From Myotis daubentonii (Eukaryota; Chordata; Mammalia; Chiroptera; Vespertilionidae): a stretch of DNA of 64,000 bases. The DNA lies in the NCBI RefSeq assembly GCF_963259705.1, contig NC_081847.1:73119754-73183753 (forward strand). The letters run 5' to 3'. A program made the position numbers and the translations under genes. Of the stretch, positions 57,542 through 64,000 are shown one piece after another; within the stretch, counting starts at the first letter, position 1, and every line of letters begins with the position of its first letter. Under the pieces are notes generated by a model, which saw only the letters and a list, made by a program, of their open reading frames with translations, was not told the origin of the DNA and searched no databases.

Positions 57542-57930
57542 TTAAGTCATAATTGCTAGAGAGTTGAACAGAGGATTCCTTCTGATATTATTGCCAATGT
57601 GTCTAGATTCTTAATGTGGTAGAACAAGTTGTGAAATTTCCTTTTTTCCGCTAGTGTCTTAAAATGTCATTGGGATTCTGTGTCTCAGCAGTAGGGCTGG
57701 TCATGTAGGGATTTTGCTTTCAGCCAGTTTTAGGAGGGAAAAATTGCTACCCATTTAGCACTTGCAGGCTTGCTGCAACTTGGGGCAGACGTGAGTTTCC
57801 TGCTTATGTGGGAATGATAATGTTCCCTAGCCTAGCTCCAGTTTAAGACTTTGATTGCAATGCTTGCTGAGACTTTTCTTCTCATATATGAAAAGAGTAG
57901 ATTGATCATTGTTTTAAAAAGGTATTTAGG

Positions 57931-58348
57931 GCTCTGGCTAGTGTGGCTCAGTTGATTGAGTGTTGTACCATGCACCGAGTGGTTGCTGGTTCCATTCCCA
58001 GTCAGGGCACATGCCCAGGTTGCAGGCTCAGTCCGCAGGAGGGGGCATGTAGGAGGCAGCCAATCAATATTTCTCTCCCTCTCCCTTCCTCTCTAAAAAG
58101 AAAAATCAATGAGCCCTGACTGGTTTGGCTCAGTGGATAGAGTGTCGGCCTGCGGACTCAAGGGTCCCAGGTTTGAGTCTGGTCAAGGGCATGTACCTTG
58201 GTTGCGGGCACATCCCCAGTGGGGTGTGTGCAGGAGGTAGCTGATCGATGTTTCTCTTTCATCGATGTTTCTAGCTCTCTATCCCTCTCCCTTCCTCTCT
58301 GTGAAAAATCAATAAAAATATTAAAAAATCAATGAAAAAATTATTTTT
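57931..58348 (+). mobile_element. Ves SINE carrying another SINE in its tail
   Basis: Outer copy from GCTCTGGCTAGTGTGGCTC. Its target duplication AAAGGTATTTAGG lies at 57918-57930 and 58349-58361, so the inner SINE belongs within this insertion. Confidence 0.9.
58113..58323 (+). mobile_element. Inner Ves SINE
   Basis: Starts GCCCTGACTGGTTTGGCTC. Flanked by AAAAATCAATGA (58101-58112, 58324-58335), a duplication of the outer SINE's tail. Confidence 0.9.
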
Positions 58349-58429
58349 AAAGGTATTTAGGCATTCAGCCACAAACGTTAATTGAGCACTGACTCTTTTG
58401 GATAGGAGGGTAGGTTAGGACCGTAACAT

Positions 58430-58765
58430 AGAAATTGGGTTTTTTAAGTATAACATACATTCAGTAAAGTAAAATGGTTTTTTTAATATCTGTATATACA
58501 TTTGTAACCACCACCTTCAGATTAAGATAGAGAACAGTTCCAGTACCCTGGAAGGTTCTCTCATAACCCTTCTCTGAAAATACCCATATTCCATTTCCCC
58601 CTTTCTCCACCCCCACCCCCACCTCCAAACACTGTTCTGACTTCTGTCACCAAAGATTGGTTTTGCCTGTTCTTGAACTCTATTTAAATGGAATCATACA
58701 GAATATATGTTTTGTATCTGGCTTCTTTTACTCAACTTTTTGATTATGAGATTCATCCAGATAGT
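58430..58765 (-). repeat. L1 3' UTR fragment (minus)
   Basis: 'ACCACCACCTTCAGATTAAG', 'CTCCACCCCCACCCCCACCT', 'CTTGAACTCTATTTAAATGG' and 'CTGGCTTCTTTTACTCAACT' are antisense L1 3' sequence. Confidence 0.6.
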
Positions 58766-59327
58766 CAGGGAACACTGATTACCAGACACACTGTTAGGAA
58801 GAGACCCAGAATAATCACATATGAGTTATGTCATTGAAATTTAGTATGAATTTATTGGTGGCATTCATTTATTCAGTACACATTAACAAGTACCATGCAC
58901 CAGGTGAATTAAGATGAATAAGTTTCTGCCACCAAGGAGCTTTCAGGCTAATGAAGCAAATATCATTTTGGGAAGAATTTTTGGGGAAAACATTGATGTG
59001 TAAGTTTGACTGAAGTCTTAGGCTGGAGCCATGGAAGATGACCACTTTAGCAAATGGTTATAATGTATCATTGTGTAGAAGGCAAGGAATGGAAGTGAAT
59101 TTTGGTGATTGCTGTGTAGCTAAGGAAAAAGCGTCCAGCAGTGTTTTATGAGGTTAGATAAAACTTTAGATGCTTATTATGAATGTGGCATTCCCCCCCC
59201 CCCGCCCCCATTATTGAGATGACTTTAGATGTTCCATTAAGCCATCAAAAATTTCCTAAGTGTGGCTTTAGATGCAGCATCTCTTCTTTAGTCAGGGCAT
59301 TTTGTAGCAAAATGTGTTCCTGGTAGT

Positions 59328-59706
59328 ATCAGTTTGCTGAGGCTGCTATAACAAAATACTAGGAATGGGGTGGCTTACACAGAAATTTATTTTCTTACAA
59401 TTCAGGAGGCTAGAAGTTCACGATCAAGGTGGCAGGTTTGGTTTCTTCTGAAGCCTATCAGCTTGGCTTACAGTCTTTTCCACCTGTGTCCTCACTTGGT
59501 CTTTTCTGTGTGTTTGTGTCCTCATCTCTTCTTAAAAGGGTACCAGCCATATTGGATTAGGGCCATCCCCAGTGACCCCACTTTAACTTAGTCACCTCTT
59601 TAAAGGCCTTATCTCCAAATACGTTCACATTTGAATTACTGGGAAATAGAGCTTTGCTTCAGCATATGAATTTGGGGGGAGGAGGGCACACAGTTCAGTT
59701 CATAAC
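59328..59706 (-). repeat. MLT1 MaLR LTR (minus)
   Basis: 'CAGTTTGCTGAGGCTGCTAT', 'AGGAGGCTAGAAGTTCACGA', 'CATATTGGATTAGGGCCATC' and 'CTTTAAAGGCCTTATCTCC', ending 'CAGTTCATAACA'. This is the full reverse of a MLT1 LTR. Ancient, no coding capacity. Confidence 0.9.
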
Positions 59707-59944
59707 ACCACGTTTCAAAACCTACCATAACATTGTTGGACTGTCTGAGGGTTGTTACCAGAGAAAAGCAGAGGCCACAATAAGGTCAAAATAAGCAGAT
59801 ATCAGACCATTGTCTGGTGTGACCCTTGTGGGGCCTGGACTTGGTCTTAAAGTGCCATCTCTGTGTTCATAGTGTGTCATCTGCACACACAAACCCGTGA
59901 GCCTTTGGTAATATGTCTAACACTGTTAAGACTATGGTGTTTTA

Positions 59945-60178
59945 TCCTCCTATATAATAAAAAGCTAATATGCAAATTGTCCCTTCGACTGGGAGTTTGA
60001 ACAGGGGGTGGGGCCTGCCGGCCAACTGCCCATAGGCCCCCCCCCCAACCCATCAACCTCCTCCCCACCCCCACAGTCCTTCCCCCCGGCCAGCTGGTCC
60101 CATGGGCCCCAATCAGCCCTGATCCCTGGCCAGGCTGAGGGACCCCACCCATGCATGATTTGTGCACTGGGCCTCTAG
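59945..60178 (+). mobile_element. Helitron, first of a tandem pair
   Basis: A|TCCTCCTATATAATAAAA start and CTAG end at 60175-60178 after 'GCATGATTTGTGCACTGGGC'. 234 bp, non-autonomous. Confidence 0.85.
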
Positions 60179-60430
60179 TCTAATCTAATAATAAACAAAC
60201 ATGGTAATTGACCGTACCTTCGCTGCGCCTCCCATTGGCTAAGTGCAATATGCAAATTAACCACCAACAAAGATGGCAGCTAATTTGCATACTGCAGGCA
60301 GGGTGGAACAGCACAGCCGCCAGCGCGAGAGCCACCATCCAGGCCCCGGTGTGACCCCAGAAGCCGCCGGCCTGCTGCCAGTGATTGGATCCAATCCCAG
60401 CCACAGGCTGGCCTCAGAAGCCCCAGAAGC

Positions 60431-60726
60431 CAGTGATCGGGGGAGATGGGGGTCCCCTGCCCAGGTCTGACACCTCTGGCGGAGGCGTCAGGCCTGGGCA
60501 AGGGGCCGATCGGGCGATCATAGGGTGATGGAGGTTGACGCCTCTGGCTGAGGTGTCAGGCCTGGGCGAGGGTGGAGCCGGTGATTGGGGGGAGATGGGG
60601 GTCCCCTGCCCAGGCCTGAAGCCTGGGTCAGAGGCATCAGGCCTGGGCGAGGGGCCGATCTGGTGATCAAAGGGTGATGGGGGTCAATGCCTCTGGCTGA
60701 GGCATCAGGCCTGGGCCGGGCGGGGC
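60431..60726. repeat. Two tandem repeats of about 147 bp in the Helitron
   Basis: Units at about 60431-60578 and 60579-60726. Both open near 'GGGGGAGATGGGGGTCCCCT' and contain 'CAGGCCTGGGC' twice. Confidence 0.8.
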
Positions 60727-60922
60727 CAAGCTGGCGATTGGTGTGAACTACAGAAGAAACACCTTTCTGAACGCTCATTGGCTAAGCTCCCTGTATGCCA
60801 CTGGTAATATTCTTAGTAACTTGGGTAATAAGAATCCAAAAAGGTGATCTAGGTTTTTTTACCACACTCCTGGCGAAAAAAACGAAGGTCTGCTGCTGGA
60901 GGGCTAAGAAATGTCATATCCT

Positions 60923-61185
60923 GCCCTAGCTGGTTTGGCTCAGTGGATAATGCCTTGGCCTGCCGATGGCAGGGTCTGGGTTCAATTTTGACCAAGGGCA
61001 TGTACCTAGGTTGCAGGCTCCTCCCTGGCCGGGGCCCAGGTCAGGGCTCATGCAGGAGGCAACCAATCAAAGTGTTCCTCTCGCTTTGATGTTTCTGTCT
61101 GTCTTTCCCTTTCTCTTCCACATTCTCTGAAAATCAATGGAAACATATCCTCAGGTGAGGATAAAAAAATAATAAAGAAATTATT
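60923..61185 (+). mobile_element. Ves SINE in the Helitron
   Basis: Plus copy from GCCCTAGCTGGTTTGGCTC with 'CTCCCTGGCCGGGGCCCAGG' and the 'ATCCTCAGGTGAGGATAAAA' tail of the longer Ves variant. No clear target duplication. Confidence 0.85.
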
Positions 61186-61379
61186 ATTATATGAAAGACA
61201 CATCTTGAAAATGCCTAAAGAAAGTTGTCATTTTTTTCATGGTGAAGGGACTGGAGTCCGTGTTGATGAAAAAACCTTGCTGGCTGCGGTCACTGGCAGT
61301 GGCTGCAGCAGCGGGGTGATGGGGCTGGTGCCTTCCCCTGATCAGCCCGGTCACCTCCCATAAAGGGAGGCCAGACTGC

Positions 61380-61424
61380 GGCTTAGGCCCGCTCCCCAAG
61401 GGGAACAGGGAGCGGGCCTAAGCC
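61380..61424. repeat. Perfect 17-bp-arm palindrome
   Basis: GGCTTAGGCCCGCTCCC (61380-61396) and its exact reverse complement (61408-61424), separated by 11 bases. Confidence 0.95.
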
Positions 61425-61799
61425 ATGACTAGGACATCCCCTGAGGGCTCCCAGTATGTGAGAGGGGGCAGGCTGGGCTGAGGGACAACCCCCCCAGTGC
61501 ACAAATTTTGTGCACCGGGCCCCTAGCATTAATATAGTACTTGTGTTATCTTTAACTTGCTTAATTGTTTACTGAGAAATGAGGTCCTTTTAACAGATAT
61601 TATCGAGTCATTGTTAATTCTTTAAACAAGACGGAACTTCATTGTTTGAAATGGGTCACAGTTCAAAAGTGTACCCAGAATTTTACTTACTTTTTGAAGA
61701 AACAAAATTGTCATTTTCAAAATTCTTCTCCATTTAGGAAACTAAACAGTAGTTCTTATACCTCAAGCAAATTAAATGTTTTAACTTTACAAAATTTTC

Positions 61800-62022
61800 T
61801 TTTTTTTTTTTTAATAAATACATTTTTATTGATTTCAGAGAGAAAGGGAGAGGGAGAGAGAGATAGAAACATCAATAATGATAGAGAATCATTGATTGGC
61901 TGCCTCCGGCACTCGCCAAACTAGGGATTGAATGTGCAAACCAGGCATGTGCCCTGACCAGGAATTGAACCGTGATCGCCTGGTTCATAGGTCGATGCTC
62001 AACCACTGAGCCACGCCAGTTG
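61800..62022 (-). mobile_element. Ves SINE (minus)
   Basis: Reverse Ves copy with a T-rich tail, 'TTTTTATTGATTTCAGAGAG', 'CATGTGCCCTGACCAGGAAT' and head 'GAGCCACGCCAGTTGGGCC'. Confidence 0.9.
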
Positions 62023-62354
62023 GGCCAAGTTTTTCTATTTTGTATTAATTCTGTTTTCTACCATTTTGTTCTACTCTGCTTTTAGATTTGACTCTATTTG
62101 CTTATTTTGATAATTCATTACTTTTTATTTTTTACTAATTAGATAGTTAATACTATTCTAGGAAAGTGTTTTTTAATCCATAAATATGCTGACTGATTTG
62201 AAATTCTGTGTACCTTGGTAGAGTGGTCTTATGTTTTATTGGCACCTTCCATTTATGGATATCCTTAAGCAGCTGCTGCCATATTTCTTAGACATGTCTT
62301 CTGACTTTCTTAATCTTTTTAATTAGAAGTATTTCAATAAAATAATTCAGATGG

Positions 62355-62574
62355 GCCCTAGCCGGTTTGGCTCAGTGGCTAGAGCATCGGCCCACGGACT
62401 GAAGGGTCCCAGGTTTGATTCCGGTCAAGGGCACATGCCTGAGTTGCAGGCTTGATCCCCAGTAGGGGGCGTGCAGGAGGCAGCCGATCAGTGATTCTCT
62501 CTCATCATTGATGTTTCTATCTCTTTCTCCCTCTCCCTTCCTCTCTCCAAAATCAATAAAAATATATTTTAAAA
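62355..62574 (+). mobile_element. Ves SINE (plus)
   Basis: Plus copy near consensus starting GCCCTAGCCGGTTTGGCTC (the initial G may belong to the duplication). Perfect 14-bp target duplication AATAATTCAGATGG at 62341-62354 and 62575-62588. Confidence 0.95.
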
Positions 62575-62710
62575 AATAATTCAGATGGTATCCTACCTCT
62601 AAGGGGAGAAGGGAGAGATGGGATTCAGAGGTAGAGTTGCATTGGGGAGTGGACACTCCCAGTGTAGTGTGTCTTTATACTACATAATTTTTCTAGATAA
62701 TTATACTAGA

Positions 62711-63184
62711 CTAGAGGCCCGGTGCACAAAAATTTGTGCACTCGGGGGGGAGGAGGGGTCCTTCAGCCCGGCCTGTGCCCTCTCGCAGTCTGGGACCCCT
62801 CGGGAGATAACGACCTGCTGGGTTAGGCCTGCTCCCGGGTGACAGAGGGCAGGCCCAATCCCTAGGTGCAGCCCCTGGTCGGGCTCAGAGCAGGGCCGAT
62901 TGGGGTGTTGGGGCGCTGCACCCTGTCACACACAGAGCAGGGCTGATCAGGGGGTTGGGGTGCCTTCCCCCATCACGAACAGAGCAGGGCTGATAGGGAG
63001 GTTGTGGCTCCGCCCCCTGTCACACACAGAGCTGCAGGGCGATCAGAGGGTTTGGGCGCTGCCCCCTGTCACACTGATCCCGGTGCCAGGAGGCCTCTCA
63101 GCTCCGCTGATCCCGGAGCCGGGAGGCCTCTCAGCTCCACTGATCCTGGTGCTGGGAGGCATATTACCCTTTTACTATATAGGA
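62711..63184 (-). mobile_element. Helitron (minus), first of a tandem pair
   Basis: Plus-strand left end CTAGAGGCCCGGTGCAC (3' end of the element) and right end 'TTTTACTATATAGGA' (its 5' end TCCTATATAGT). The interior has several imperfect repeats of about 75 bp with 'AGAGCAGGGCTGAT', and three 33-bp units with 'CCTCTCAGCTCC'. Confidence 0.9.
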
Positions 63185-63828
63185 TAGAGGCCTAGTGCAC
63201 GGGTGTGGGCCGGCTGGTTTGCCCTGAAGGGTGTCCTGGATCAGGGTGCGGGTCCCCACTGGGGTGCCTGGCCAGCCTGGGTGAGGGGATGATGGCTGTT
63301 TGCAGCTGGTCACACACCCTTCAGGGTGGAGGTCCCCACTGGGGTGCCTGGCCAGTCTGGGTGAGGGGCTGAGGCCTGTTTTCAGGCTGGCTGGTGACTG
63401 AAGCTCCCAACCGCTCCTTTTTTTCTTTTTTCTTTTTTTATTCTGGGCCAGCTTTAGCTCTGAGGCTCTAGCTCTTAGGCCTCCACTGCTGAAAGCAGGT
63501 TTCTGGCCTTTGTTTACCTTCTGTATTTGAAACAATGTTGCGATCCTGCTGGCTGAAGCCCAGCGACTAAAGCAGGTTTCTGGGGTTTTGTTTAGCTTCT
63601 ATATTTGTAACATAGTTGCTTAGAGTTGCAGCTCAGAGGCCGGCAGCGGCAGGCGGGGAACGTTGGAGTCCTCCGTAACTGAAGCAAGCAAGCCTCATGT
63701 TCGCTTCCAGCTGCCTGGCTGCTGGCCACCATCTTGGCTGGCAGTTAATTTGCATATCGCCCTGATTAGCCAATGGGAAGGGTAGTGGTCGTACACTAAT
63801 TACCATGTTTCTCTTTTATTAGATAGGA
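63185..63828 (-). mobile_element. Helitron (minus), second of the pair
   Basis: Left end TAGAGGCCTAGTGCACGGG (missing the first C of CTAG on the plus strand) and right end 'CTCTTTTATTAGATAGGA|T'. It includes the 'CACCATCTTGGCTGGCAGTT' and 'AATTTGCATATCGCCCTGAT' section common to this Helitron class. Two repeats with 'GGGTGCCTGGCCAG' lie at about 63240-63390. Confidence 0.85.
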
Positions 63829-64000
63829 TAATTTTTCTGATCTCTGTGTTTAGATTCTTTGAGTTGCAGTGAACAGAAATTTAGGCCAAGTTAGTTTAGA
63901 AAAGTGGTGTAGAGTGGTTGAGTTATTGGCCCTAAGTTTTGACTGTTGTAGTAATATTTCACATTTATACCCTTGCCATAACCTCGTAGTAGATGGAATC
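63829..64000. other. Unassigned end of window
   Basis: No feature visible. Confidence 0.4.

Larger units (their letters stand above)
60179..61526 (+). mobile_element. Helitron, second of the pair, with SINE inside
   Basis: Starts TCTAATCTAATAATAAAC directly after the CTAG of its neighbour. The 3' end, 'GTGCACAAATTTTGTGCAC' then CTAG, is at 61523-61526, followed by C in place of the expected T. A Ves SINE lies at about 60923-61185. Two repeats of about 147 bp occupy 60431-60726, and a 17-bp-arm palindrome lies at 61380-61424. The interior could also be two Helitrons joined, since no join was fixed. Confidence 0.7.

Overview
The window is nuclear DNA of a mammal, almost certainly a vespertilionid (evening) bat. 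Three things point there: about two dozen tRNA-derived SINEs of the Ves type (left ends like 'GCCCTGGCCGG..TGGCTCAG', then a CT-rich stretch and 'AATCAATAAAAA' tails), eight Helitrons with HeliBat-type ends (5' TCCTATATAAT, 3' hairpin plus CTAG), and four copies of a hAT transposon whose termini match the horizontally transferred SPIN family. Older mammalian repeats (MIR, L2, L1, MLT1, MER5-like, Tigger) fill much of the rest. No complete protein-coding gene and no convincing coding exon could be recognised. The open reading frames are short and fall mostly inside repeats or the CpG island.

Layout. 1-20 kb: mostly unassigned sequence with MIRs, Ves SINEs, a probable class I retroviral solo LTR (about 9.16-10.07 kb), a 35-bp minisatellite at 17.1 kb, and two candidate regulatory patches (5.4-5.6 kb, 7.13-7.19 kb). 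20-26 kb: a small non-autonomous class II (ERV2/betaretrovirus-like) endogenous retrovirus with two LTRs, a 502-bp interior carrying a matrix-like gag remnant, and a 6-bp target duplication (20426-22553). A solo LTR of the same family lies inside a SPIN transposon (25127-26046). 26-28.4 kb: degenerate ATCC/ATCT tetranucleotide tracts. 29.5-31.1 kb: a hAT element with an 8-bp target duplication that contains a Helitron with two successive 3' ends. 31-39 kb: L1, L2, MIR and SINE copies.

39.3-40.6 kb is the only strong sign of a host gene: a CpG island with GC boxes, three CCAAT boxes, an octamer and a consensus splice donor at 39927. I read it as the promoter and probably non-coding first exon of an unidentified plus-strand gene, whose first intron would extend through the rest of the window. 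40.6-64 kb would therefore be intronic. It holds nested Tigger elements, three more SPIN copies, several SINE-in-SINE insertions, a SINE-SINE-Helitron nest (54.7-55.7 kb) and two head-to-tail Helitron pairs (59.9-61.5 and 62.7-63.8 kb).

No new gene system is evident. The main interest is the layered transposon history: several insertion boundaries resolve to the base, with intact target duplications, so the relative order of ERV, SPIN, hAT, Helitron and SINE activity can be read directly. Family names rest on recalled consensus features, not on a database search.
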